Source of the DNA: DATFES01 sp035457725 | GTDB lineage: Bacteria > Pseudomonadota > Alphaproteobacteria > CACIAM-22H2 | Assembly: GCA_035457725.1 (NCBI GenBank) | Contig: DATIBC010000105.1 | Coordinates: forward strand, 1-64,000 | Length of the DNA stretch: 64,000 nt | Direction of reading: 5' to 3' | Shown here: piece by piece, positions 26,854-36,330 of the stretch | How the letters are laid out: each line of letters starts with the position of its first letter | Numbering within the stretch: the first letter of the stretch is position 1 | Translations under genes and position numbers: made by a program | The notes under the pieces: model-generated | Seen by the model: the letters and a program-made list of their open reading frames with translations, nothing else | Told to the model about the DNA's origin: nothing | Databases searched by the model: none

Positions 26854-29604
26854 GTGCCCGCCATCGGTCGCGACAGCCTTAAGACCCGCCGCTCCCTAAC
26901 GGTCAACGACAGGACGTACGATTATTTCAGTCTTGCCGCCGCCTCCGAAGCCGGGCTCGGCGATTTGTCGCGCCTGCCGGTATCACTCAAGGTGCTGTTG
27001 GAAAATCTGCTGCGTCACGAGGACGGGCGGACGGTCACGGTCGACGATCTCAAGGCGATGGCGGCATGGCTCGTCCAGCGCAGTTCGACGCGCGAGATCG
27101 CCTTTCGCCCGGCGCGCGTGCTGATGCAGGATTTCACCGGCGTGCCCGCCGTCGTCGACCTCGCGGCGATGCGCCAAGCGATGGTTGACATGGGCGGCGA
27201 TCCAAAGAAGATCAACCCGCTGTCGCCGGTCGATTTGGTCATCGACCACTCGGTGATGGTCGACCATTTCGCCGCGCCCGACGCCTTCAAGCGCAATGTC
27301 GAGCTGGAGTACCAGCGCAACGGCGAGCGCTATGCCTTCCTGCGTTGGGGCCAGACGGCGTTCGACAATTTCCGCGTCGTCCCTCCCGGCACCGGAATTT
27401 GCCATCAGGTGAATCTCGAATACTTGGCGCAGACCGTCTGGACTTCGGAGAATGGCGGCAAGACCCTCGCCTATCCCGATACGCTGGTCGGCACCGACAG
27501 CCATACGACGATGGTCAATGGCCTCGCCGTGCTCGGGTGGGGCGTGGGCGGCATCGAAGCCGAGGCGGCGATGTTGGGCCAGCCGGTGTCGATGCTGATT
27601 CCTGAAGTCGTCGGGTTCAAGCTCACCGGCCGGCTCAAGGAGGGCACCACGGCGACCGATCTCGTGCTCACCGTCACGCAGATGCTGCGCAAGAAGGGCG
27701 TGGTCAACAAATTCGTCGAGTTCTATGGCCCGGGCCTCGACGCGCTGTCGCTCGCCGATCGCGCGACCATCGCCAACATGGCGCCCGAATACGGTGCGAC
27801 CTGCGGCTTCTTTCCGATCGACAAGGAAACGCTGAACTACCTGTCGTTCACCGGCCGCGACGCCGCGCGGGTAGCGCTCGTCGAGGCGTACGCCAAGGCG
27901 CAAGGCATGTGGCGCGACGCCGGCACGCCCGATCCCCACTTCACCGACACCCTCGAGCTCGACATGGCCTCGGTCGAGCCGTCCCTCGCCGGGCCGAAGC
28001 GGCCGCAAGACAAGGTGCTCCTGTCGCGCGCCAAACCGGAATTCGCGCGCGCGCTCGCCGAATCGCTCGGCGTCAATGCCGACGGTCCCGAGGGCGCGAT
28101 GAACGATGAAGGCGGCGGCCAGAGTCGGGGGCCTTCGGCGCTCGACCGACGCGTCAAGGTCGAGGGCACCAGTTATGAGCTTCGCCACGGCGACGTAGTG
28201 ATCGCCGCCATCACGTCGTGCACCAACACCTCCAATCCGAACGTGCTCGTCGCCGCCGGCCTGCTGGCGCGCAACGCGCGCGCCAAGGGGCTGCAGCGCA
28301 AGCCATGGGTCAAGACGTCGTTCGCGCCCGGATCGCAAGTGGTGACCGATTATCTTGTCGCTGCCGGGCTACAGGAGCATCTCGATGGGCTCGGCTTCAC
28401 GCTCGCCGGCTACGGTTGCACGACGTGCATCGGCAATTCAGGGCCGCTTCCCGAGCCGATCGCCGAGGCGGTTGATGCGGGCGATCTGACCGTCTGCGCG
28501 GTGCTGTCGGGAAACCGCAACTTCGAAGGTCGCATCCATGCCCAGGTCAAGGCGAACTATCTCGCTTCGCCGCCCCTGGTCGTCGCCTACGCGCTTGCCG
28601 GAACGCTGCGCCGCGATCTGACCAGCGAGCCGCTCGGCATGGGCGCCGACGGCAAGCCGGTCTATCTCAAGGATATTTGGCCCTCGAACCAGGAGATCAC
28701 GGAAACGATACGCAAAACGCTGAGCCCTGACATGTACCGCAAGCGCTACCGCAACGTGTTCAGCGGTGACGATATGTGGCGTACGATGGGCACCTCGGCG
28801 GGGCTTACCTACAAGTGGGAAGATCGCAGCACCTACGTCAAGCTACCGCCCTATTTCGAGGATTTACCGAAAGAGCCCGGCGCGCTCGGTGATATCGTCG
28901 GCGCCCGCTCGATCGCGCTTCTGGGCGACAGCATCACCACCGATCACATCTCTCCCGCCGGATCGATCAAGAAGGACGGACCGGCCGGCGAATATCTCAT
29001 CGAACGGCAGGTGCGGCCGGTCGATTTCAATTCATATGGCGCGCGGCGCGGCAACCATGAAGTGATGATGCGCGGCACTTTCGCCAACATCCGCCTCAAG
29101 AACGAACTGGCGCCAGGCACTACCGGCGGCACGACCCGCCATATGCCGGACGGCGCGGTGATGACCATCTTCGATGCGGCGCGACGCTACCAGCAAGAAG
29201 GCGTGCCGCTGGTCGTCTTCGCCGGCAAGGAGTACGGCACCGGTTCGTCGCGCGATTGGGCGGCCAAAGGGACGCGCCTGCTCGGCATCAAGGCGGTGGT
29301 CGCCGAAAGTTTCGAGCGCATTCATCGCTCGAACCTCGTCGGCATGGGCGTGCTGCCGTTGCAATTCCCCAACGGCGTGACGCGCGGCACGCTCAAGCTC
29401 GATGGCGGCGAGACATTCGATCTCACCGGACTGGAAGCGGGCATCCGCCCGGGGATGGCGGTGCGGTTGACGATTCATCGCGTCGGCGGCAAGACCGATA
29501 CGGTCGATCTTGTCTGCCGTATCGATACGCTCGACGAGGTCGAATACTACCGCCACGGCGGCATCCTGCCCTATGTGCTGCGCGGCCTGTTGAAGGCGGC
29601 GTGA
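26854..29604 (+). CDS. acnA: Aconitate hydratase A
   Basis: 916 aa, starting at GTG 26854 behind AAGGAGA. The [4Fe-4S] cysteines are C456 (TSCTNTSN) and C522/C525 (GCTTCIGNSG); other signatures are VGTDSHTTMVNGLAVLGWGVGG and the C-terminal swivel domain with YGTGSSRDWAAKGTRLLG. It interconverts citrate and isocitrate in the TCA cycle and, in AcnA proteins, can act as an iron-sensing RNA-binding protein when the cluster is lost. In several alphaproteobacteria acnA lies next to ccm genes; here 14.6 kb separates them. Confidence 0.97.
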   Translation: MPAIGRDSLKTRRSLTVNDRTYDYFSLAAASEAGLGDLSRLPVSLKVLLENLLRHEDGRTVTVDDLKAMAAWLVQRSSTREIAFRPARVLMQDFTGVPAVVDLAAMRQAMVDMGGDPKKINPLSPVDLVIDHSVMVDHFAAPDAFKRNVELEYQRNGERYAFLRWGQTAFDNFRVVPPGTGICHQVNLEYLAQTVWTSENGGKTLAYPDTLVGTDSHTTMVNGLAVLGWGVGGIEAEAAMLGQPVSMLIPEVVGFKLTGRLKEGTTATDLVLTVTQMLRKKGVVNKFVEFYGPGLDALSLADRATIANMAPEYGATCGFFPIDKETLNYLSFTGRDAARVALVEAYAKAQGMWRDAGTPDPHFTDTLELDMASVEPSLAGPKRPQDKVLLSRAKPEFARALAESLGVNADGPEGAMNDEGGGQSRGPSALDRRVKVEGTSYELRHGDVVIAAITSCTNTSNPNVLVAAGLLARNARAKGLQRKPWVKTSFAPGSQVVTDYLVAAGLQEHLDGLGFTLAGYGCTTCIGNSGPLPEPIAEAVDAGDLTVCAVLSGNRNFEGRIHAQVKANYLASPPLVVAYALAGTLRRDLTSEPLGMGADGKPVYLKDIWPSNQEITETIRKTLSPDMYRKRYRNVFSGDDMWRTMGTSAGLTYKWEDRSTYVKLPPYFEDLPKEPGALGDIVGARSIALLGDSITTDHISPAGSIKKDGPAGEYLIERQVRPVDFNSYGARRGNHEVMMRGTFANIRLKNELAPGTTGGTTRHMPDGAVMTIFDAARRYQQEGVPLVVFAGKEYGTGSSRDWAAKGTRLLGIKAVVAESFERIHRSNLVGMGVLPLQFPNGVTRGTLKLDGGETFDLTGLEAGIRPGMAVRLTIHRVGGKTDTVDLVCRIDTLDEVEYYRHGGILPYVLRGLLKAA

Positions 29605-29631
29605 GTCGCGGCGCGCGGCGCGAGACCTCGC

Positions 29632-29931
29632 TCAAGTCCGCGTGCCGCCTCCTGGCGGCGGCTCAGGCGCCGTGGCCGGTGGCGGATTCTTGCGCCGGAT
29701 GATGATATCGCCGCGTTCGTTCATCGTCGGCATTTCGTATTGCGGCAGGTTGGCGATCGCCTGCGAGAGGGCGCGGAGCAGCTTCTCGATGGCCTCGCGC
29801 GCCTGGTCGGCTGGCGCCTCCTCGCGCGGGGCCGGCCCTTGCTGGGCGGGCAGGTCGGTCGCCGACGCGCCGAACGCCGCGACCGCGATCAGCGCCGCCG
29901 CCACAGGTCGGCCAAGTATTGAAGTGAGCAT
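29632..29931 (-). CDS. Small exported protein, conserved hypothetical
   Basis: 99 aa from MLTSILGRPVAAALIA, with a signal peptide to about residue 27. The mature part has a short helical segment (AREAIEKLLRALSQAI) and PQYEMPTMNERGDIIIRRKNPPP, a pattern I recognise from small alphaproteobacterial hypothetical proteins of unknown role. It is convergent with acnA (27 bp between stops). An in-frame start 17 codons upstream is weaker. Confidence 0.7.
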   Translation of the reverse strand: MLTSILGRPVAAALIAVAAFGASATDLPAQQGPAPREEAPADQAREAIEKLLRALSQAIANLPQYEMPTMNERGDIIIRRKNPPPATAPEPPPGGGTRT

Positions 29932-30076
29932 CGAAGCGATCTCCTTGGACTCCGTCGGTTTGCATCGACAACGCGGCGTCATAGGCAGATATTCTGAGTC
30001 CTGATCACGGCATCTTGACCTGTTTCACCCGAAGGTGATCGGTGCGAATATCTTGGTGGGGCTACATTTTCGCGTG

Positions 30077-30895
30077 ATGCACAAGCTCGGGCGATACTCT
30101 TTGGCGGTTGCCGTCGCGGCGCTCGTCGCCGCCGCGACGATGGTTGCGCCGTCGCGGTCGGACGATCCGGCGCGCGCGGCCGACGCGCCCGATTCGAACA
30201 TGCCCGTGATCGTCGAACTCTTCACCAGCCAAGGCTGCAGCTCCTGTCCTCCTGCCGATGCCTTTCTCGGCGAGTTGGCCAGCCGGCCCGACGTGGTGGC
30301 GCTGGCGATGCACGTCGACTACTGGGACTATATCGGCTGGAAAGATCCCTTCGCCAAGCGCATGTATACCGAGCGACAGCGCGATTATGCGCGCTCGCTT
30401 TGGCAGCGCTTCGTCTATACGCCGCAAATGGTGGTCGATGGTCGATATCAGGATGTCGGGTCCGATCGACACGCGATCAACAAGCTGATCGAGCGTGCGC
30501 GGGCCGATAAAGCCAAGCAGCCCTTGGTGCAGATCACCCGGGTTGATGAACCGCAATCGGCGGGATCGCCCTCTGGCCCGCCGGCCAAGATTAATGTCGA
30601 GAGCATCGGCTTCCGCGGCACGGCGTCGGTATGGCTGGCGCTATACGATCGCGAGCATCAAACGCAAGTGCAGCGCGGCGAGAACGCCGGTCGACGCTTG
30701 GTCGATTACAATGTCGTCCGCGAGTTCCGGCGCATCGGCACTTTCGATGGACGTTCCGTCACGCTGGCGCTCGATCTTGGCGAGCTCGCCGGCCGTCACG
30801 ATGCCGGTGTGGTCTTCGTGCAGCAAGACGGCACCGGACCGATCTTGAGCTGCCTCGGTTTCGACGCCGGAGGCGGCAATCGCGCCGGGCTCTAG
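30077..30895 (+). CDS. DUF1223 family thioredoxin-like exported protein
   Basis: 272 aa from MHKLGRYSL, with a signal peptide to about residue 36. The thioredoxin-like start VIVELFTSQGCSSCPPAD has a CxxC (C54, C57), followed by DYWDYIGWKDPFAKRMYTERQRDYA, the DUF1223 signature. Function is not established; the family commonly accompanies acnA in alphaproteobacteria. An ATG 14 codons upstream is possible. Confidence 0.87.
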   Translation: MHKLGRYSLAVAVAALVAAATMVAPSRSDDPARAADAPDSNMPVIVELFTSQGCSSCPPADAFLGELASRPDVVALAMHVDYWDYIGWKDPFAKRMYTERQRDYARSLWQRFVYTPQMVVDGRYQDVGSDRHAINKLIERARADKAKQPLVQITRVDEPQSAGSPSGPPAKINVESIGFRGTASVWLALYDREHQTQVQRGENAGRRLVDYNVVREFRRIGTFDGRSVTLALDLGELAGRHDAGVVFVQQDGTGPILSCLGFDAGGGNRAGL

Positions 30896-30971
30896 AGCAC
30901 CGATCCGCTCGTCGGGTGCGTGCCAGTCGCGCCCGCGATCTTCGCCGAGCCGCGGCGGCCATCGTCCGAGC

Positions 30972-31105
30972 CTAGAGCGTGATCCGCTAAGTTTGACGTA
31001 ATCCGCTAGGTTTGAATCGCCGCTTTTACCCCGAGCCCTTCGTCCCTCGACAAGCTCGGGATGCGGGCGCTCGACTTGCTTACACCAAAGCGGATCACGC
31101 TCTAG
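30972..31105. repeat. Dispersed intergenic repeat, copy 3 (perfect terminal inverted repeats)
   Basis: The ends are perfect 17-bp inverted repeats: CTAGAGCGTGATCCGCT at 30972-30988 and its reverse complement at 31089-31105. The left repeat matches the left end of copy 1. The interior differs: one stem of CCCGAGC and GCTCGGG around 31030-31062 replaces the double hairpin. No reading frame is inside, so it looks like a non-autonomous MITE- or REP-like element. Confidence 0.75.
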
Positions 31106-31129
31106 CGAACGGGCGACGAGCGGCCTGCT

Positions 31130-31990
31130 TCATAGCGTCGTGCGCAGATCCCACAGCTCGGGAAACAGGCGCACGTTCAGCAAATCGCGCAGATATGCGA
31201 CGCCGGCGGTTCCGCCGGTGCCGCGACGATAGCCGATTATGCGCTCGACCGTCGTCACGTGGCGGAATCGCCACTGGCGGAAGAAATCCTCGAGATCGAC
31301 AAGCTCCTCGGCCAGTTCGTAGAGGTCCCAATGGCGCTCGGTGTCGCGATAGATGGCCGTCCATGCCGCAGCCACGCTGGCCTCGGGCCGATACGGCTCC
31401 GACCAATCACGTTTGAGCGCTCGGTCGGCGATCGCGAACCCGCGCCGCGCCAGAAGCTTGATCGCCTCGTCGTAGATCGACGGCGCCTCGAGCCGGCGCT
31501 TGAGCGGCGCATGGACCGCCGGCCGATGACGAAAGACCGCCAGTTTCTCGCGGCCCTTGTTGCCGAGCATGAACTCGATCGTCCGGTATTGGTGCGACTG
31601 AAATCCCGACGAGCGCCCGAGCCTGCCGCGGAAGGCGAGGTATTCCGAAGGCGTGAGCGTCGAAAGCACGTCCCACGCCTGGATGAGATTCGCCATCACC
31701 CGACTGACGCGGGCCAGCATCTTGAAGGCCGGCGCCAACTCGTCGCGCCGCAGGCTGGCGATCGCCGCGTCGAGCTCGTGGAGGATCAGCTTCATCCACA
31801 GCTCGGTCGTTTGGTGCTGGACGATGAACAGCATCTCGTTGTGGTTTTCCGAGAGCGGGCGCTGCGCGCCGAGCAGCTTGTCGAGCTCGAGGTAGTCGCC
31901 ATAGGTCATCGCGCGACGGAAATCGGTGTAGGCGCCGCCGAGCGGGCCGGCCTTGGCGCGCACGGCGGACGAGGGTTTGCGTTTCGGCAT
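31130..31990 (-). CDS. kynA: Tryptophan 2,3-dioxygenase
   Basis: 286 aa from MPKRKPSSAVRAKAG, with AAGGAAA upstream. TDO signatures: YLELDKLLGAQRPLSENHNEMLFIV, then QTTELWMKLILHELDAA in the N-terminal helices, and the C-terminal RHVTTVERIIGYRRGTGGTAGVAYLRDLL with the haem-ligand His in RHVTTVERIIG. It opens the indole ring of tryptophan to N-formylkynurenine. Last gene of a kynB-kynU-kynA operon. Confidence 0.95.
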   Translation of the reverse strand: MPKRKPSSAVRAKAGPLGGAYTDFRRAMTYGDYLELDKLLGAQRPLSENHNEMLFIVQHQTTELWMKLILHELDAAIASLRRDELAPAFKMLARVSRVMANLIQAWDVLSTLTPSEYLAFRGRLGRSSGFQSHQYRTIEFMLGNKGREKLAVFRHRPAVHAPLKRRLEAPSIYDEAIKLLARRGFAIADRALKRDWSEPYRPEASVAAAWTAIYRDTERHWDLYELAEELVDLEDFFRQWRFRHVTTVERIIGYRRGTGGTAGVAYLRDLLNVRLFPELWDLRTTL

Positions 31991-32019
31991 GGTCGTTTCC
32001 TTGCCTCGGACGATGCCGC

Positions 32020-33261
32020 TCAAGTCACCGCGGCGCGGACCTTGAACTCGGGCCGATCCCAGGCCCGCGTGGAGAGGACATCCTTGAGCGCCGCCACTGC
32101 GTCCCAGATGTCGACGTGACGTATATAAAGCGGCGCGAAGCCGAAGCGCAGGATGTCAGGAGCGCGAAAGTCGCCAATCACACCGCGCGCGATGAGCGCC
32201 TGCATGACCGCGTAGCCGTCGAGGTGGCGGAAGCTGACTTGGCTGCCGCGTTGGGCGGCGACGCGGGGACTGGCGAGCGCCAGTCCCGCGCCGGCGCATT
32301 CCTGGGCGACCAGCGCGATGAGCAGTTCGCCGAGCGCGACGGACTTGGCGCGAATCTGGGCCAGATCATGACGAAGCAGGATGTCGACGCCGATCTCGAG
32401 CGCCACCATCGACAGGATCGCCGGAGTGCCGCACAGGTAGCGCGCCACGCCATCGGCCGGGCGATAGCTCGGCTCGAACGCGAACGGCGCGGCATGACCA
32501 AGCCAGCCGGAAAGCGGCTGCACGAATTTTTCCTGATGGCGTTCGGCGACAAAAAGAAACGCCGGCGCTCCGGGACCGCCGTTCAGATACTTGTAGCCGC
32601 AGCCGACGGCGAAATCGGCTCGCGCGGCATCGAGCCCCACGGGTATCGCGCCGGCGCTATGCGCCAGGTCCCACAGCATCAGCGCACCCGCCCCGTGCGC
32701 GGCGCGGGTGATCGCGTCGATATCGAACATGGCGCCGGTGCGGTAGTTCACCTGCGTCAACATGACCACAGCCGTGTCGGCATCGACGGCCTGTTCGATC
32801 GCGGCGCCGTCGACCAAGCGCAGTTGGTGACCTTGTTCCAGGAACGAGGCGAGGCCCTGCGCCATGTACAAGTCGGTCGGAAAATTCTCGCCTTCTGACA
32901 CGATGACACGGCGGCGGGAATTGATCCGCAGCGCCGCGGCGAGCGTCTTGAAGAGGTTGACCGATGTCGAATCGGCGACGACGACCTCGCCCGCGCTCGC
33001 GCCGAGCAGGCGGGCGATCTTGTCGCCCAGCCGCCGCGGTAGGTCGATCCACCCGTGAACGTTCCAGCTCCGGATAAGGTCGCGTCCCCACTCGCTCGAA
33101 ATCACCTCGCCCAAACGCGCCCGCGTCGCCCGCGGCAGCGCGCCAAGCGAGTTACCGTCGAGATAAACCACTCCCTCGGGAAGCTCAAAGTCGTCGCGCG
33201 CGGCGGCGAGCGGATCGCGCGCGTCGAGCGCGGCGCAATCGGCCCGCGTCAGTCGGGTCAC
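32020..33261 (-). CDS. kynU: Kynureninase
   Basis: 413 aa from the GTG at 33261, which overlaps the kynB stop as GTGA; longer in-frame readings lie inside kynB. The PLP-enzyme pattern is clear: VYLDGNSLGALP, DSTSVNLFKTLAAAL, SEGENFPTDLYMAQGL, LWDLAHSAGAIPV and the Schiff-base lysine in GCGYKYLNGGPGAPAF. It cleaves kynurenine to anthranilate and alanine. Confidence 0.96.
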   Translation of the reverse strand: MTRLTRADCAALDARDPLAAARDDFELPEGVVYLDGNSLGALPRATRARLGEVISSEWGRDLIRSWNVHGWIDLPRRLGDKIARLLGASAGEVVVADSTSVNLFKTLAAALRINSRRRVIVSEGENFPTDLYMAQGLASFLEQGHQLRLVDGAAIEQAVDADTAVVMLTQVNYRTGAMFDIDAITRAAHGAGALMLWDLAHSAGAIPVGLDAARADFAVGCGYKYLNGGPGAPAFLFVAERHQEKFVQPLSGWLGHAAPFAFEPSYRPADGVARYLCGTPAILSMVALEIGVDILLRHDLAQIRAKSVALGELLIALVAQECAGAGLALASPRVAAQRGSQVSFRHLDGYAVMQALIARGVIGDFRAPDILRFGFAPLYIRHVDIWDAVAALKDVLSTRAWDRPEFKVRAAVT

Positions 33262-33887
33262 GGAGCGAGCTCGCGCAGCACGGCGCGCACTGGCGCGGCG
33301 TCGAGGTCGGCGAGCTTGAGCGGCAGCGCGATCAGCTCGTAGTCGCCCTCGGGCACGTCGTCGAGCACCAGGCCTTCGAGAATCGACAGGCCATGCAGAC
33401 GTACCACCGCGTGCGCGTCCATCGTCTTGGAGTTTTGCGGGTCGAGCGACGGTGTATCGATGCCGACCAGAACCACGCCATGGGTGGCGAGAAGTTCGAT
33501 CGTCTCGGGCGCCACGGCGGCGAACCCGTCGTCCCATCGCTCGACAGGTGCGCGCGAATACGTGCGAATCAGGACGCGTTCGACGCCGGGCCCAAGATGC
33601 GGTGCGATCCGTTCGCGACGAACCAACGGTCGCGCGCCGATGGCGTGCACGACGCGCGCCGGGCCGATGTAGCGCGCGAGATCGAGCGCGCCGATGCGCG
33701 GCCCGCCGGCGGCGTAATGGAAAGGCGCGTCGGCATGAGCGCCGGTGTGGGTCGACATGGTGAATTTGGAGACGTTGACCGGGCAGCCGGGACCAAGCGT
33801 CCAAGTCCGCGTTTCGTCATAAGCGGTGTCGCCCGGCCAAACCGGGATCCCGGCGCGAATCGGCGGGCTGATGTCCCACAGCCGCAT
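33258..33887 (-). CDS. kynB: Kynurenine formamidase (arylformamidase)
   Basis: 209 aa of the KynB/cyclase type, with the metal-binding HxGxHxD motif at H47, H51, D53 (STHTGAHADAPFHY) and opening DISPPIRAGIPVWPGDT. It hydrolyses N-formylkynurenine to kynurenine. It is the first gene of kynBUA, so the operon would convert tryptophan to anthranilate plus alanine. No anthranilate-degrading genes are in the window. Confidence 0.95.
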   Translation of the reverse strand: MRLWDISPPIRAGIPVWPGDTAYDETRTWTLGPGCPVNVSKFTMSTHTGAHADAPFHYAAGGPRIGALDLARYIGPARVVHAIGARPLVRRERIAPHLGPGVERVLIRTYSRAPVERWDDGFAAVAPETIELLATHGVVLVGIDTPSLDPQNSKTMDAHAVVRLHGLSILEGLVLDDVPEGDYELIALPLKLADLDAAPVRAVLRELAP

Positions 33888-33956
33888 GGCCGCGAGCTTG
33901 GCGCATGCGCCCCGCTCTGCGCAAGCGCCGCAGCTTCGGCCAAGGAGGTCGTGTGC

Positions 33957-34181
33957 TCAGTAGCGGTGGCGGTAATGCCGATGGTATTGCGGGTAGTGAC
34001 CGGGCGGCCCGTAATAGGGGTACGGATTGTAATACGGGGCGTAATAACCGCCCGGCGGATAGCCGCTCGAATAGCCGACGCTCGCATATCCGAAATGGCA
34101 GCCGGCGAGCAGCACTCCTGCGGCGAGCAACACCGCCCAGGGGCGCCAGTCGAAGCAGTTGCGAATCGCCGTGGCGGTCAT
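33957..34181 (-). CDS. Small Tyr/Gly/Pro-rich lipoprotein
   Basis: 74 aa. A lipobox LLAGC (Cys about 28) follows a hydrophobic stretch; the mature part is low complexity, dominated by Y, G, P and H (GYPPGGYYAPYYNPYPYY...). Such proteins are common in alphaproteobacterial envelopes and lack a known role. The twin-lipobox-like reading and the clear start support a real gene despite its small size. Confidence 0.6.
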   Translation of the reverse strand: MTATAIRNCFDWRPWAVLLAAGVLLAGCHFGYASVGYSSGYPPGGYYAPYYNPYPYYGPPGHYPQYHRHYRHRY

Positions 34182-34211
34182 GGATACGGTTCCCTTGCAC
34201 CCGATCGCGGG

Positions 34212-34829
34212 TCAGATGCCGGCGGCCCCCGGCGCGTCGCGGCGCAGCCACGCAGCGATGCGCTGGAAGAGCCGGTAGACAAGGCGAATCAGCTTCGGCA
34301 ACAGCCAGATGACGAGGCCGACGAAGACGGCAAGCAGTGCCAGGAACACCAGCGGGTAGTGAAGTGCCGTCCACAGTCCGGCGATGACCAGCGCATCCTC
34401 GGCGAGCGAGGCCGTCCAGTTGCTGAACGGCTCCGGCGACGCGTTGATCGCCAGCCGCGCGCTCGTCTTGGTGATGTGACTCCCCGCGGCGAGCGTGCCG
34501 CCGATCAGAGCTGCGGCGAACGCCAGCGCCGGATCGACGTCGCCGACCGCGCCGGCGGCAAGCACGGCGCCGGCGGGAATGCGGATGAAGGTGTGGAGGA
34601 CGTCCCAGCCGCTGTCGACACCCGGCACTTTGTCGGCGAAAAACTCGACGAGGTACATGAACGCCGCCGCCATGATGACGATCGGCGAGGCAAGCAGCTG
34701 GAGATCGGGCGGCAAAACGATCGTATCCGTGGCGCCCATCACGCCCAACATCAGCACCGCGGCGTAGAGATTGATGCCGCTCGCCCAGGCGATGCCCATC
34801 GTCAAGGCGATGATCGAGACTGGATCCAT
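34212..34829 (-). CDS. DUF4126 membrane protein
   Basis: 205 aa from MDPVSIIALTMGIAWASGINLYAAV. Several hydrophobic segments, the glycine-rich ALIGGTLAAGSHITKTSARLAINASPEPFSNW core and a C-terminal LLPKLIRLVYRLFQRI are typical of DUF4126. Function is unknown. The longer in-frame extension overlaps the upstream region shared with the divergent MFS gene and is rejected. Confidence 0.85.
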   Translation of the reverse strand: MDPVSIIALTMGIAWASGINLYAAVLMLGVMGATDTIVLPPDLQLLASPIVIMAAAFMYLVEFFADKVPGVDSGWDVLHTFIRIPAGAVLAAGAVGDVDPALAFAAALIGGTLAAGSHITKTSARLAINASPEPFSNWTASLAEDALVIAGLWTALHYPLVFLALLAVFVGLVIWLLPKLIRLVYRLFQRIAAWLRRDAPGAAGI

Positions 34830-35023
34830 GGCGTCCTCGCTGGCGAACGGCGGACGAAACGCCGGCAGGCGGTTCGTCCTCGCAAGTTGGTAAACGACCC
34901 GATGGCTGACTCTATTCCGGAGTATAGCAGCCTTGCGCCGCCGCCGTTTGACCTGTCGGGCGACGGGCACCTAAAGTCGCCGACCTTGAAAATATTCCGT
35001 TCTTTCTCCGGCCGCCGACGCCG

Positions 35024-36265
35024 ATGAGTTTGCCGCCGCCAAACGCGCTGGCGCATTTCGCGTGGGCGTTCGGTTCGCTGTTCTTCTTCTACGCCTTCGT
35101 GCAGCGCGTCGCACCCTCGGTCATGGTTGAAGATCTGATGCGCGATTTCGCTGTCGGCGGCGCCATCGTCGGCAATCTTTCGGCGTTCTATTTCTACGCC
35201 TATGCCGGTTTGCAGATTCCGATCGGCGTGTTGATGGACCGCGTCGGGCCGCGCCGGTTGATGAGCGCGGCGGCGCTGCTGTGCGGTGCCGGCGGCATGC
35301 TGTTCGCGACCAGTGTCGTGGTGGAAGGCGCCTATCTCGGCCGTTTCCTCGTCGGCGCCGGCGTCGGCTTCAGTTGGGTGGGTACGCTGACGGTGATCGC
35401 GCAATGGTTCCCGGCGCGTCGCTTCGCGTTGCTGACCGGCTTCACCCAGCTTGCCGGAATGGCCGGCGGCGTCTTCGGCCAGGCGCCGCTCGCCGCCGCC
35501 GTTTCTGCGTTCGGTTGGCGCGCCACGATGAACGTGGTGGCCCTGGCCGCGCTCGTCTTGGCGCTGGCGTTGTGGATCGTAGTGCGCGACCGGCCGCACG
35601 TCGCAAGCCGCAGCGCCGGATTGCTGGCAGGGCTGGCCAGCGTCGTGCGCCAGCGCGAAACCTGGTTCAACGCCTTGTTCGGCATGGCGATGACCGGCCC
35701 GATGCTTGCGTTCGCCGGCTTGTGGGGCGTTCCGTATGTGGTCGCGGCTTATGGGCTCGATCGCGCCGCAGCCGGCGCGACGACGTCGCTGATGTTCATC
35801 GGCTGGGGAATCGGCGCACCGACCCTCGGCTGGCTATCCGATAGGATCGGTCGCCGCAAATCGGTGATGCTTGGCTGCGGGGCCGGCGCGGTGATCACGT
35901 TCCTCTGCGCGCTCTATCTGCAGGGGCTTTCGCTCGGGCCGCTCAAGGCCCTGCTGATGGTGCATGGTTTCTTTGCGTCGGGCATGGTCCTCAGCTTCGC
36001 CGCGGCGCGCGAGCACAACGCTCCGGCGGCGAGCGGGGCGGCGCTGGGCTTGGTCAACGCCGCCGTGGTCGGCTCGGGCGCGCTGCTGCAGCCGCTGGTC
36101 GGCCTGCTGCTCGATCTGCAATGGGATGGCGCGCTGGTTTCGGGTGCGCGAATCTATACGCGTGAAGCTTACGCGCTCGCGTTCGCGGTGATCCCGACGA
36201 TCGGCCTGGTCGGAACGGCGATCCTGCTCGCCAGCCGCGAAACGTACTGCCGACAACAGGTCTAG
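35024..36265 (+). CDS. MFS transporter
   Basis: 413 aa, 12 hydrophobic segments. The MFS loop motifs are visible: GVLMDRVGPRRLMS between segments 2 and 3 and GWLSDRIGRRKSVMLG between 8 and 9. The N-terminal LFFFYAFVQRVAPSVMVEDLMRDF resembles sugar-phosphate/organic anion carriers. The substrate cannot be told. Confidence 0.88.
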   Translation: MSLPPPNALAHFAWAFGSLFFFYAFVQRVAPSVMVEDLMRDFAVGGAIVGNLSAFYFYAYAGLQIPIGVLMDRVGPRRLMSAAALLCGAGGMLFATSVVVEGAYLGRFLVGAGVGFSWVGTLTVIAQWFPARRFALLTGFTQLAGMAGGVFGQAPLAAAVSAFGWRATMNVVALAALVLALALWIVVRDRPHVASRSAGLLAGLASVVRQRETWFNALFGMAMTGPMLAFAGLWGVPYVVAAYGLDRAAAGATTSLMFIGWGIGAPTLGWLSDRIGRRKSVMLGCGAGAVITFLCALYLQGLSLGPLKALLMVHGFFASGMVLSFAAAREHNAPAASGAALGLVNAAVVGSGALLQPLVGLLLDLQWDGALVSGARIYTREAYALAFAVIPTIGLVGTAILLASRETYCRQQV

Positions 36266-36330
36266 CGCCGGCATTGGGCTGTGGTAGCATTTCGAGCCAT
36301 GAAGAAGACGCCATCGGGGAGGGGGCTGCC

